Source: Flavobacterium sp. (lineage in GTDB: Bacteria; Bacteroidota; Bacteroidia; Flavobacteriales; Flavobacteriaceae). From it: a stretch of DNA of 64,000 nt. The DNA lies in NCBI GenBank assembly GCA_023251135.1, contig JAHEZJ010000026.1, forward strand, positions 1 through 64,000, read 5' to 3'. Of the stretch, positions 10,227 through 17,838 are shown piece after piece (positions within the stretch are counted from its first letter, which is position 1; each line of letters begins with the position of its first letter). The notes beneath the pieces are model-generated. The model was not told the origin of the DNA. It did no database searches and saw only the letters and a list, made by a program, of their open reading frames with translations. Position numbers and translations under genes: made by a program.

Positions 10227-10805
10227 ATGAAAAACATTCTTATTATCAACGGCCATCCAAACTCATCCAGTTTTAATTTTGCGATAGCCGAATCGTATCT
10301 CAAAGGAGTACTGGCGTCTAAAACAGAAGTGGATACGATTACCATTGCGAAGCTCAACTTCAATCCGAATTTACAATTTGGTTATCAAAAGCGGACCGAA
10401 TTAGAACCTGATTTGTTAGAAGCCTGGGAGAAAATAAAAAAAGCGGATCATTTGGTTTGGATTCATCCGGTTTGGTGGGGTGGATTACCAGCAATTACAA
10501 AAGGTTTTATAGATCGGTTGTTTTTGCCGGGTATGGCTTTTCAATACCGTGAGAATTCCGTTTGGTGGGATAAATTGTTAAAAGGAAAAACTGCTCACAT
10601 TATCACTACCTTAGATCAGCCGGGCTGGTACTACCGGTTTTTTTACGCAAGACCCAGTGTCAATCAGTTGAAAAAGACTGTTTTAGAATTCTGTGGTGTC
10701 CAGCCTGTAAAAGTGAGTTATATCGGAATTATAAAAACAGCCGATGAAACACAAAGAAAAAAATGGCTGCAAAAAGTCTATAATTTCGGACTGCTAAATA
10801 AATAA
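10227..10805 (+). CDS. NAD(P)H-dependent oxidoreductase, flavodoxin-like fold
   Basis: A 192-residue flavoprotein of the NQO/MdaB/KefF type. Signs are the N-terminal FMN/FAD-phosphate loop INGHPNSSSFN, the isoalloxazine-contact region HPVWWGGLPAITKGFIDRLF and TTLDQPGWYYR. Such enzymes reduce quinones or other small electrophiles with NAD(P)H. The TTG at 10221 is an alternative start; ATG 10227 gives the normal family N-terminus. It is co-directional with and 6 bases from the preceding reductase, and may be controlled by the Crp-type regulator upstream. Confidence 0.85.
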   Translation: MKNILIINGHPNSSSFNFAIAESYLKGVLASKTEVDTITIAKLNFNPNLQFGYQKRTELEPDLLEAWEKIKKADHLVWIHPVWWGGLPAITKGFIDRLFLPGMAFQYRENSVWWDKLLKGKTAHIITTLDQPGWYYRFFYARPSVNQLKKTVLEFCGVQPVKVSYIGIIKTADETQRKKWLQKVYNFGLLNK

Positions 10806-10809
10806 AGAA

Positions 10810-11463
10810 CTAGACTTGCAAATCCAATCCAAATGTAGAACGCAATAGTTCTATGTTTGGGTTGATTTCGAGTAAGCGGTTGTATCGGTCCTGATCGTTG
10901 AGGTTGCGTTTAATTTGGATCGTTTCGTTAACAATTACCTCAATCGTAATATCATGATTGTGCAAATGCCCTTTTAAATGTCCTAAAAGTCCATATATCT
11001 GACTTTCAAAATCTACCTTAGAACCTTCGTTCGGTAGTTCAAAAGTAATAACAGTGCCGTTTAACTTCGGGTCGTTGATTAACAATAACGACTGCATGAT
11101 TTTGTGACCTTTATCGCCTAAACGCTGGGCATATTTGTTCCATTGCAGCAACATTTCGGTTTCTGTAAAATCTTCCGTAGGCAGTTCAGTTGTCGGTTTT
11201 ACATACGTTTTATTGACTGCTTCCAGTTCTTTTTTCTTACGGATGCTTGATAAAGAAAAGGCAGAAACTTTAGGCTCTGTGCTTGTTTCGGGTTTTGGAA
11301 CTGCTGGAGCTTCAGTTTTTGGAGTCGAAGCGGTTTGTTCGTTTCCTGAAGTTTCGGTTGCGGCTACAGTTGTATCGGCAGTTTCTGTCTTTGGAGTTTT
11401 AACTTCAACGATAGAATATCCACCATTTTTATAGTAAGTAGGGGGGATTATGAATTGCTCAAC
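10810..11463 (-). CDS. dnaX: DnaX tau-specific C-terminal region, in the -1 frame relative to the gamma-length frame
   Basis: From the GTT codon at 11463 an open frame of about 217 codons continues without a stop to 10810. It first reads VEQFIIPPTYYKNGG, then a Pro/Thr/Glu-rich linker (about 11400-11240), then a folded region (LLQWNKYAQRLGDKGHKIMQSLL to the end). This is the expected layout of the tau tail that contacts polymerase and helicase. It has no start codon of its own at the right place (the first ATG, at 11154, lies inside the tail), and it joins the upstream dnaX frame only by a -1 shift at the A10 tract. Either the full protein is made by slippage or the tract length is a sequencing or natural indel. 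Confidence 0.8.
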   Translation of the reverse strand, partial: VEQFIIPPTYYKNGGYSIVEVKTPKTETADTTVAATETSGNEQTASTPKTEAPAVPKPETSTEPKVSAFSLSSIRKKKELEAVNKTYVKPTTELPTEDFTETEMLLQWNKYAQRLGDKGHKIMQSLLLINDPKLNGTVITFELPNEGSKVDFESQIYGLLGHLKGHLHNHDITIEVIVNETIQIKRNLNDQDRYNRLLEINPNIELLRSTFGLDLQV

Positions 11464-12533
11464 TTTTTTTTTTCTCCATCAAAATTGATAGAGGCCAACT
11501 GCATCAGACATAATTCGACTAAAAGGCGTTGGTTTTGACTTAATTTGTACTTTAAGTCGCAGTCGTTGGCAATATCGATTCCTTTTAACAGAAAATCCTG
11601 TGAGCATTTTTGTGCCTGAACCCCATACATTTGCTGGGCCTGTTCGCCTACTTCAAGTAAAGCAATTGTAGCAGGAGTTTTGCTCACCAATAAATCTCTG
11701 AAATGAGAAGCAAGTCCGGCAATAAAATGATGTCCGTCAAAACCTTTTGCGAGTATATCGTTGTACGCCAATAAAAGATCCGGAATTTTATTTTCTAAAA
11801 GTAAATCGGTAATGCTAATGTAAGTCTCGTAATCTAAAACGTTTAGGTTTTCGGTTACCGCCTGACGTGTTAAGTTAGTTCCGCAATACGAAACCACACG
11901 GTCAAAAATAGACAAGGCATCACGCATCGCACCATCAGCTTTTTGAGCGATAATGTGCAAAGCATCGTCTTCAAAATTGATTCCCTGACTAGCGGCAACA
12001 TCTGCTAAGTGTTCTTTAGCGTCTTTTACCGTAATTCTTTTGAAATCAAAAATTTGACAACGGGATAAAATCGTTGGAATAATTTTGTGTTTCTCTGTGG
12101 TAGCCAGAATAAAAATGGCGTGTTTTGGCGGTTCTTCCAATGTTTTCAGAAAAGCATTAAAAGCAGCCGAAGACAACATGTGGACCTCGTCAATAATATA
12201 GACTTTATATTGTCCGGTTTGTGGCGGGATTCGAACCTGATCGATCAGACTACGAATGTCATCCACAGAGTTATTTGAAGCAGCATCTAACTCAAAAACG
12301 TTAAAAGCAAAATCTTCAGTAGGATCATCATATCCGGGCTGATTGATTTTTCGGGCCAGGATACGCGCGCAGGTTGTTTTTCCAACACCACGTGGTCCGG
12401 TGAACAAAAGGGCAGAAGCAAGGTGATTGCTGTCAATAGCATTCAGCAAAGTGTTGGTAATGGCTTTTTGTCCCACTACATCCTTAAACGTCTGTGGGCG
12501 ATACTTACGGGCCGATACTACAAATTGTTCCAT
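11448..12533 (-). CDS. dnaX: DNA polymerase III subunit gamma/tau, gamma-length frame
   Basis: Clamp-loader ATPase. The 361-residue frame has Walker A GPRGVGKTT (46-54), Walker B IIDEVHML, the sensor region ATTEKHKI, the arginine-finger region LSRCQIF and the clamp-loader collar domain to about 355. The four-cysteine zinc module found after Walker A in E. coli DnaX is replaced by a cysteine-poor stretch. The frame ends four codons after an A10 run (GAA AAA AAA AAG TTG AGC AAT TCA TAA). A product stopping here is a gamma-like protein; the tau tail lies in the -1 frame directly after. It ends just where the collar ends, which fits a functional short form. Confidence 0.93.
   Translation of the reverse strand: MEQFVVSARKYRPQTFKDVVGQKAITNTLLNAIDSNHLASALLFTGPRGVGKTTCARILARKINQPGYDDPTEDFAFNVFELDAASNNSVDDIRSLIDQVRIPPQTGQYKVYIIDEVHMLSSAAFNAFLKTLEEPPKHAIFILATTEKHKIIPTILSRCQIFDFKRITVKDAKEHLADVAASQGINFEDDALHIIAQKADGAMRDALSIFDRVVSYCGTNLTRQAVTENLNVLDYETYISITDLLLENKIPDLLLAYNDILAKGFDGHHFIAGLASHFRDLLVSKTPATIALLEVGEQAQQMYGVQAQKCSQDFLLKGIDIANDCDLKYKLSQNQRLLVELCLMQLASINFDGEKKKLSNS
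11463..11474 (-). other. A10 slippery tract at the dnaX gamma/tau junction
   Basis: On the coding strand GATGGAG is followed by ten A and then GTTGAGC. In the zero frame translation stops at 11448; a -1 shift on the A run (or a transcript with one added A) enters the open tau frame. Downstream, AUCCCCC (within 11449-11441) can pair with GGUGGAU (about 11425-11419) except for one C/U mismatch, a possible weak stimulatory hairpin. E. coli dnaX uses A AAA AAG for ribosomal -1 shifting, and Thermus dnaX uses an A9 run for transcriptional slippage. Confidence 0.7.
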
Positions 12534-12816
12534 GTTCTATTTTATTCGATAGCAAATATAGGCTGAAAATTGCCAAATCACAAATCTGAAATTGATAAAT
12601 GTTGGAGTTGTTTTTGAGTGTTTTGAATATGAGAAAGTAACGTTTTAGAATTTGAATTTTGACGCTGAAAAAAAACAGGAAGATGTAATTTTTTGTTCTT
12701 CATTTTTAACTTTTTCTTATGAAACTGATTTCGACATAGTTGTAAGAATTCAGGTTTAAATTTATATTTTTGATGCAATCCTTTAGGAAATCTAAAACCA
12801 ATTAAAATTGCCGGAT

Positions 12817-13215
12817 ATGAAATTATTTTTATCGACTTTGCTTTTGGTTACCACATTTATTGTAAAATCTCAAACTGCAGCTACCGGCAGTCCGGTTTAT
12901 CAACTGCGTATCTATGAGATTTTTGAGTCTAATAAAAATCAGTTCCATGAACGTTTTCGCGATCACGCCATGCGTATCATGAAGAAGTATAATTTTAAGA
13001 TCACCTCTATCTGGGAATCCAAATCGGACAAAAAAACAGAGTTTGTTTATTTTCTGGAATGGCCGGACGAAACGACTATGAAAAAAGCCTGGGAAGGTTT
13101 TAAAAGTGATCAGGAATGGATAGCAATTAAAAAAGAATTTACAGCAAAATATGGCGATGTAGTGGGGAATATTGAAGACCGGATTTTAACAAAGACGGAC
13201 TATTCTCCAAAATGA
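12817..13215 (+). CDS. Secreted NIPSNAP-domain protein
   Basis: A 132-residue protein with an N-terminal signal peptide (MKLFLSTLLLVTTFIVKSQ) followed by a NIPSNAP-like ferredoxin-fold domain (VYQLRIYEIFESNKNQFHERFRDHAMRI in pieces, then FVYFLEWPDE). These dimeric alpha-beta barrel domains often bind small molecules, but no catalytic residues can be assigned. The start at 12817 puts the signal sequence first; a TTG at 12808 is possible. The following secreted NTF2-like gene is 99 bases away and co-directional. Confidence 0.8.
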   Translation: MKLFLSTLLLVTTFIVKSQTAATGSPVYQLRIYEIFESNKNQFHERFRDHAMRIMKKYNFKITSIWESKSDKKTEFVYFLEWPDETTMKKAWEGFKSDQEWIAIKKEFTAKYGDVVGNIEDRILTKTDYSPK

Positions 13216-13314
13216 TTGTCGTGCTTTTTTAAAGCTGCTTTTGCTTAAAGATATTCGAAACGTGCGTCTCGTTGATACATTTAGCCGCAATCTCATTTTA
13301 ACTCCTTAATTTTT

Positions 13315-13764
13315 ATGAAAAACTATTTATTGGTAATTGCATTTGCATTTTTTTCGTCTGCTCTTCAGGCACAAACCGCTCAGGATTCGCTTGATATCAA
13401 ACGTGTTGCTTTGGCTTATATCGAGGCACAGCATAATCCTAATCCGAAATTGATGGAAGGTGCTTTGCATCCCAGATTGGTCAAACGCTCTGTTTTTAGA
13501 AGTAAAGCTGCCAAAAAAGATTATGTCTCAGAATACTTTACAGAGAACATGGTGCTTCTGGCAGAGACGTACAATGCAAAAGGAGATAAGTTTCCGAAAA
13601 ATCCAAGAAAGGACGTGAAATTACTGGATGTCTCGGCACGAACAGCGTCTGTTAAATTGATTGCTGATGCCTGGATCGATTATATGCACGTTGTAAAAAC
13701 CAATGGGGAATGGAAGATTATAAATGTGCTTTGGCAATACAATGATGTAACGCAGCATGAGTAG
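13315..13764 (+). CDS. Secreted NTF2-like (putative lumazine-binding) protein
   Basis: A 149-residue protein with a signal peptide (MKNYLLVIAFAFFSSALQAQ) and an NTF2-fold domain of the Lumazine_bd_2 type. The pattern is an N-terminal helix (VALAYIEAQHNPNPKLMEGALHP), a strand-rich middle and the C-terminal WIDYMHVVKTNGEWKIINVLWQ. Members are common in Bacteroidetes and mostly uncharacterised; some NTF2-like proteins are enzymes, but no clear active site is visible. A perfect-stem hairpin at 13821 probably ends its transcript. Confidence 0.8.
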   Translation: MKNYLLVIAFAFFSSALQAQTAQDSLDIKRVALAYIEAQHNPNPKLMEGALHPRLVKRSVFRSKAAKKDYVSEYFTENMVLLAETYNAKGDKFPKNPRKDVKLLDVSARTASVKLIADAWIDYMHVVKTNGEWKIINVLWQYNDVTQHE

Positions 13765-13820
13765 GAATTTGATTGTTTTTTAAGCAATCTTTAAAATTTC
13801 AGTCCCGTTGGGAGATTAGA

Positions 13821-13869
13821 TTTTTGTTTAGAGTAAAAAGAAGAAATTTGTTTTTACTCTAAACAAAAA
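13821..13869. terminator. Bidirectional terminator-like hairpin
   Basis: A 19-base perfect inverted repeat: TTTTTGTTTAGAGTAAAAA at 13821-13839 pairs with its complement at 13851-13869 around an 11-base loop. A-rich and T-rich ends on both sides let it act on both strands. Confidence 0.75.
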
Positions 13870-13893
13870 ACATAACTTTCTCATGAAACCATC

Positions 13894-13976
13894 AGCCCTA
13901 GCCCCGATAGGAGCGGTATCCTTTTTCTTGCTCCTTTAGCAAGGAAAAGATAAAGCGGATAGCGGGATTGGCTCCT
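13894..13976 (+). ncRNA. RNA-like repeated element, copy A
   Basis: One of three related intergenic elements (others at 29563 and 36328 minus). Shared blocks are AGCCCYGAT, CGGYATCCTTTT, AAAAGATA, GCGGA and CTCCT. Between CCTTTT and AAAAGATA sits a hairpin that differs in sequence in each copy but still pairs; here CTTGCT and AGCAAG around CCTTT. TATC(C)TTTT and AAAAGATA extend the helix. Pairing kept while bases change suggests an RNA. It resembles the kind of element catalogued as Flavo-1 RNA, but I cannot confirm that assignment. Confidence 0.55.
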
Positions 13977-13981
13977 GAAAA

Positions 13982-14275
13982 TTATCTTCCTTTGATACTT
14001 AAATCTGATAAAAACTTTACTGTTTCCTGATCAGAGTCGGCGGAGAAACCTGCGACATACACTCCTTTTTTGCCTGATGTTGATTTAATTCCGTATACAA
14101 CTGCCTCATCGCCCGGGTCTGAATTCCCTTCGTATCGATACACATGAACAATTTCAAATTTTTCAGGATTCTTTTTTATCAGGTCTGAGTTTAGGTTAAA
14201 ATCAAACGTAAATCCTTTTTCATTCAATTGATCTAAAGCTTTTGAAACAGTTGCGTAGTGATACATTCTAGTCAT
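13982..14275 (-). CDS. Small conserved hypothetical protein
   Basis: A 97-residue protein, likely cytosolic, with no signal peptide or membrane segment ([52 protein letters not shown]). I recall relatives in Flavobacteriaceae often being labelled phosphoribosylpyrophosphate synthetase, but at this size it has none of the PRPP-binding or ATP-binding motifs of that enzyme, so I do not adopt the name. It stands alone, convergent with the NTF2-like gene and divergent from rnpB. Function unknown. Confidence 0.75.
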   Translation of the reverse strand: MTRMYHYATVSKALDQLNEKGFTFDFNLNSDLIKKNPEKFEIVHVYRYEGNSDPGDEAVVYGIKSTSGKKGVYVAGFSADSDQETVKFLSDLSIKGR

Positions 14276-14390
14276 GATAATTGAATTTTAAAATTATGGG
14301 TTTTAAAGATAACCAATTTAAAATTAAATTGTTACGAAAATGAGCCGAAAATCTAAAATTTAAAATCATTATTTTTAGTATATAAATCGC

Positions 14391-14398
14391 TACTTTTG
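14391..14398 (+). promoter_or_regulatory. -7 box of the rnpB promoter
   Basis: TACTTTTG matches TAnnTTTG exactly and ends five bases before the first base of the RNase P RNA helix P1 (14403), as expected for a start about seven bases downstream. No TTG is visible at the usual -33 distance. Confidence 0.7.
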
Positions 14399-14401
14399 CC
14401 C

Positions 14402-14711
14402 CGCAGACCGCCTTATCGTCGTTCCGATTTATCGGAAGGGAGGAAAGTCCGGACACCACAGAGAAGCATAGCGGGTAACACCCGTCGGCGTTAGCAATAG
14501 CGCAAGGACAAGTGCAACAGAAAGTATGTACAGGTAATGCTGTAGTGAAACCAGGTAAACTCTATGCGGTGAAATACCAAGTATATCAGCATTTAAGGGC
14601 TTCTCGTCCGTTGTTGAAGGGTAGGTAGCTTGAGTCCCGTAGTAATGCGGGATCTAGATAAATGATAAGGCTCTGATTTATCAGGGACAGAATCCGGCTT
14701 ATAGGTCTGCA
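14402..14711 (+). ncRNA. rnpB: RNase P RNA, bacterial class A
   Basis: The catalytic RNA that trims tRNA 5' leaders. The conserved core GAGGAAAGTCCGGACACC starts near 14440, ACAGAATCCGGCTTATAGG lies at the 3' end, and GCAGACC at 14403 pairs with GGTCTGC at 14704 to close helix P1. The AGTGCAACAGAAAGTA and TGAAACCAGGTAAAC segments are also in the expected places. A T6 run directly after P1 (14712-14717) suits termination. Length is about 310 nt. Confidence 0.96.
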
Positions 14712-14718
14712 TTTTTTA

Positions 14719-14726
14719 TATATTTG
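14719..14726 (+). promoter_or_regulatory. -7 box of the transporter promoter
   Basis: TATATTTG is an exact TAnnTTTG match, only eight bases after the end of rnpB and 22 bases before the transporter ATG, implying a very short 5' leader. Confidence 0.6.
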
Positions 14727-14748
14727 TGAAACTCTCAAATCTGCCTTC

Positions 14749-16002
14749 ATGAATATAACTGCTCCAAAATCTTCTCAACAGCCCAAGAAAAGTACCTTTA
14801 GGCTTATTGTCACTAATCTAACCTTTTGGGTTCTTATTGCTATTATTGCCGGAATTTTACTCGGTCATTTTTCGCCACAGAATGGTGTGAAAATGGAAAT
14901 ATTGGGTGCTAAATTTATAGCCCTGATCAAGATTTTTATAGGTCCGATTATCTTTCTGACGATTGTTTTGGGGATTTCCGGAATGGGGAATCTGAAAAAA
15001 GTAGGACGAATAGGAGTGAAAGCATTGGGTTATTTTGAAGTGGTTTCAACTGTAGCTTTGGCGATTGGGGTGGCCGTGGCTTATTTCTTTGAGCCCGGTA
15101 AAATTGACAGATCCAGTTTGACTTTAGGAGATGCGAGCCAATATACAACGAATGCGGCGGAGCATTTTTCGTGGCTCGAATTTTTTCTTTCGAATTTTAC
15201 CTTGCAGGTTCTACTGGCAGCCATTGTGTGCGGAATTGCCTTGAATTTTTATAAAAAGAGGGAGCAAACGATTTTGGTATTGGAACGTTTTTCGAATGTG
15301 GTTTTCCTGGGATTGAAATATGTAATGTATCTGGCTCCGATTGGTGCTTTTGGCGGTATGGCATTCACCATCGGAAAGTTTGGTTTGCAAACGCTTATTC
15401 CGTTGGGGAAATTGATGTTGTGTGTGTATTTAACCATGGCGCTTTTTGTCTTTTTGATTTTAGGAAGTATTTTAAGGTATTATAAAATCAGGATACTTTT
15501 GGTTTTAAAATATATCAAGGAGGAACTTTTATTGGTGCTTGGGACTTCCTCTTCGGAGGCGGCTTTGCCTAGTATTATGGTGAAATTAGAACAAATGGGA
15601 TGCAGTAAATCGGTTGTTGGATTGGTGATTCCCACAGGTTATTCTTTTAATTTGGACGGAACTTCGATTTATTTGTCGATGTCGGTCATATTTCTGGCTC
15701 AGTTGTATGACGTGCATTTGAGTTTCTTTGAAATTCTGAGTGTCATCGGGATTCTGATGATTACCTCAAAAGGTGCTGCGGGAGTAACCGGAAGCGGATT
15801 TATTGTTCTGGCTTCGACTTTAACAGCATTGCATAAAATCCCGGTTGAAGGATTGGCTTTTTTGCTGGGAGTTGATAAGTTTATGAGCGAAGCGCGAGCG
15901 ATTACTAATTTAATTGGAAATACAGTGGCAACGATTGTAATTTCGAAAAGCGAACGTGATTTTACAGAACTGAATCTGAATCCTGTTTTAGAGGAGATGT
16001 AA
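14749..16002 (+). CDS. Dicarboxylate/amino acid:cation symporter (DAACS family)
   Basis: A 417-residue inner-membrane transporter of the GltP/DctA family, coupling Na+ or H+ entry to uptake of C4-dicarboxylates or glutamate/aspartate. Family signs are the tip-of-hairpin motif GTSSSEAALPSIM, the metal and substrate region GYSFNLDGTSIY, the second hairpin SKGAAGVTGSGF and the end segment VDKFMSEARAITNLIGN. About eight transmembrane segments plus two hairpins can be seen. Which substrate it carries cannot be decided. It is a single gene with its own -7 box right after rnpB. Confidence 0.92.
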   Translation: MNITAPKSSQQPKKSTFRLIVTNLTFWVLIAIIAGILLGHFSPQNGVKMEILGAKFIALIKIFIGPIIFLTIVLGISGMGNLKKVGRIGVKALGYFEVVSTVALAIGVAVAYFFEPGKIDRSSLTLGDASQYTTNAAEHFSWLEFFLSNFTLQVLLAAIVCGIALNFYKKREQTILVLERFSNVVFLGLKYVMYLAPIGAFGGMAFTIGKFGLQTLIPLGKLMLCVYLTMALFVFLILGSILRYYKIRILLVLKYIKEELLLVLGTSSSEAALPSIMVKLEQMGCSKSVVGLVIPTGYSFNLDGTSIYLSMSVIFLAQLYDVHLSFFEILSVIGILMITSKGAAGVTGSGFIVLASTLTALHKIPVEGLAFLLGVDKFMSEARAITNLIGNTVATIVISKSERDFTELNLNPVLEEM

Positions 16003-16030
16003 GTTGTGAGTTGTGGATTGTGAAATGTAA

Positions 16031-16080
16031 AATCCGTATCAATCCGCGTTTTTGCATAGCGAATCCGTGTCATCCGCGTG
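16031..16080 (-). repeat. Dispersed CGGATT/CGCTATGCG element, single copy
   Basis: Read on the minus strand this is GCGGATGACACGGATTCGCT followed by ATGCAAAAACGCGGATTGAT and ACGGATT, nearly the same as two copies at 59911 and 60011. It contains the small dyad TTCGC-TAT-GCaAA. It is flanked, as there, by low-complexity text built of CACATCTCACATTT-like and TTCCAAATT-like words (here in reverse). Confidence 0.75.
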
Positions 16081-16184
16081 TTATTTTTTACCACGTAGTG
16101 AGATGTGAAATGTGAGATGTGAAACTTGAAACCTGAAACTTGGAATTTGGAATTTGAAGTTTGTTTTTATTTAAATAAAATTTT

Positions 16185-17102
16185 ATGAAAAGAATTGGAA
16201 TTTTAGGACTTGGCGGAGTAGGCGGTTATTTTGGCGGACTTTTAGCAAAAGCCTATCACGAGTCAGATGATATTGAGATTGTTTTTATTGCACGTGGCGC
16301 TGCTCAGCAGGCAATAGCCGAAAACGGACTGAAAATCGTGACCGACGATTCGGAGCTTATTGTGCATCCAAAATTGGTTTCAAACGATCCGAAAGAAATT
16401 GGTGAATTGGATTATTTAATTTGTGCGACCAAAACCTATGATATTGAGGAAAGTCTGCTTTCGCTTCAAAGCTGTATCGTTGCTAAAACGGTTATTCTTC
16501 CTTTGTACAATGGGGTAGATGCACCGGAACGCATTCAGAAGCTATTCCCGAACAACAATATTTTACAGGGCTGTGTTTATATTATTTCGATGATTACATT
16601 ACCGGGTACGATTAGAAAAATGGGTTTTTACGAAAAGCTGTTTTTTGGTTCTAAAACGGTTGCTGCCTCAAAATTATCGGAGTTGCAGGATATTTTTCAA
16701 TATGCTAAAATTGAAAGTTATTGGGTTGAGAATATTGAAGAAACGGTATGGGAGAAGTTTATTTTTATTTCGGCACTAGCGTCGACGACTTCGTATCTGA
16801 ATCAACATATTGGTGAAATTTTAGACCATCCGGACGCTATGGAGGTTTATGTTGGACTGTTGCACGAAATTGATGCAGTCGCTAAAGCAAAAGGGTTAAA
16901 GCTGCCGGAAGATATCGTAAATCAGACTATCGTTAAACTGGAAAAATCACCTCGCGAAGCAACGTCTTCTATGCATAGGGATTTACTGGCCGGCAAAAGT
17001 ACCGAAGCAAGCTCGCTGACTAAATTTGTGTTGAACGAAGGGAGGAAATATGGTGTAAAAACACCGCTTTATGAAAAAATTACTAACGTATTGCTACCTT
17101 AG
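16185..17102 (+). CDS. Ketopantoate reductase (PanE/ApbA) family protein
   Basis: A 305-residue NADPH-dependent reductase. The N-terminal Rossmann loop is GILGLGGVGGYFGG, followed by the ketopantoate-reductase pattern (YLICATKTYD, LPLYNGVDAPERI, and KFIFISALASTTSYLN at the start of the helical C-terminal domain). The family reaction converts 2-dehydropantoate to pantoate for coenzyme A synthesis. Bacteroidetes often hold several PanE-like paralogues, and no other pantothenate genes are near, so the true substrate is uncertain. Confidence 0.82.
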   Translation: MKRIGILGLGGVGGYFGGLLAKAYHESDDIEIVFIARGAAQQAIAENGLKIVTDDSELIVHPKLVSNDPKEIGELDYLICATKTYDIEESLLSLQSCIVAKTVILPLYNGVDAPERIQKLFPNNNILQGCVYIISMITLPGTIRKMGFYEKLFFGSKTVAASKLSELQDIFQYAKIESYWVENIEETVWEKFIFISALASTTSYLNQHIGEILDHPDAMEVYVGLLHEIDAVAKAKGLKLPEDIVNQTIVKLEKSPREATSSMHRDLLAGKSTEASSLTKFVLNEGRKYGVKTPLYEKITNVLLP

Positions 17103-17116
17103 CTTTCACTATAAAA

Positions 17117-17156
17117 AAAATAGAAAAACCTTGCTTTGTCAAGGTTTTTCTATTTT
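17117..17156. terminator. Bidirectional terminator shared by panE-like gene and the response regulator
   Basis: A 17-base perfect stem (AAAATAGAAAAACCTTG at 17117-17133 with its complement at 17140-17156) and a six-base loop. The stop codon of the minus-strand response regulator (17139-17141) lies at the loop edge. Confidence 0.85.
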
Positions 17157-17828
17157 AAATTCCAGTCCAATATTTCGAGTGCTCTCAATGCTGATTTTCG
17201 GATCTGAATTGAAATATTTTCTAAGCCTGCTAATAAAAACATCCATACTTCGTCCGGAGAAATAATCGTCTTTTTTCCAGACCGACATTAAAATTTGGTC
17301 TCTCTTTAATAATTGATTATGGTTCAGATACAAATACTCGATTAGAGAAGCTTCCATTTCGGTGAGCTGTTGCACATGATTTTTATTGTTTAAGGTTAGT
17401 CTTTCATTATCAAAAATATAAGAACCAATTTCAATAATATTATTTCCGTCCAGGCTTCTCTTTTGTTCGATTCTCTTTAGAATATTGTGCAAACGCAGTA
17501 TGAGTTCGTCGATTTCAAAAGGTTTTATGATATAGTCGTCTGCGCCTAGTTTTAATCCAATGATTTTGTCTTCTTTTAACTTTCTTGCCGTCAGAAAAAT
17601 AAATGGGGTCTCGGGGTTGATGGTAATCATTTTTTCGGCCAATGAAAATCCGTCTAATTTTGGCATCATGACGTCCAAAACGCAAATGTCAAAAGTCTGT
17701 TTGGAAAAATAGTCTAAAGCTATTTCGCCATTTTCTGCCCAGACTACTTCAAATTGATGCAGTTCTAAATATTGTTTTAAAATGGCCGCAAAATCAAAAT
17801 CGTCTTCGGCTAAAAGTAATTTTTTCAA
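17139..17828 (-). CDS. OmpR-family response regulator
   Basis: A 229-residue two-component regulator. The receiver domain has the acidic pair AEDD (8-10), phospho-acceptor Asp52 in VLDVMMPKLDG, the TARK switch region and the conserved lysine in YIIKPF. A winged-helix DNA-binding domain follows (TEMEASLIEYLYLNHNQLLKRDQIL, then SMDVFISRLRKYF). It is 10 bases downstream of its kinase and co-directional, so they form a pair. The divergent outer-membrane protein gene at 19597 is the obvious candidate target; that is inference. Confidence 0.93.
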   Translation of the reverse strand: MKKLLLAEDDFDFAAILKQYLELHQFEVVWAENGEIALDYFSKQTFDICVLDVMMPKLDGFSLAEKMITINPETPFIFLTARKLKEDKIIGLKLGADDYIIKPFEIDELILRLHNILKRIEQKRSLDGNNIIEIGSYIFDNERLTLNNKNHVQQLTEMEASLIEYLYLNHNQLLKRDQILMSVWKKDDYFSGRSMDVFISRLRKYFNSDPKISIESTRNIGLEFKIEKP

Positions 17829-17838
17829 AATAAGGGAA

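Noticed and set aside
10810..11154. Reading the tau tail as an independent 114-codon gene
   Set aside because: The frame is open far upstream of this ATG up to the A10 tract and matches the tau position, so it is part of dnaX.
11135..11434. 99-codon plus-strand frame rich in Val/Ser/Phe
   Set aside because: Shadow of the Pro/Thr/Glu-rich linker of the dnaX tau tail on the minus strand.
12578..12778. 66-codon open frame on the minus strand upstream of dnaX
   Set aside because: Composition is Lys/Gln/His-rich from AT-rich DNA, no recognisable family, and it lies in the likely promoter region of dnaX.
13982..14275. Phosphoribosylpyrophosphate synthetase label for the 97-residue protein
   Set aside because: The protein is too short and has no PRPP or ATP motifs; the label seems to be a propagated name.
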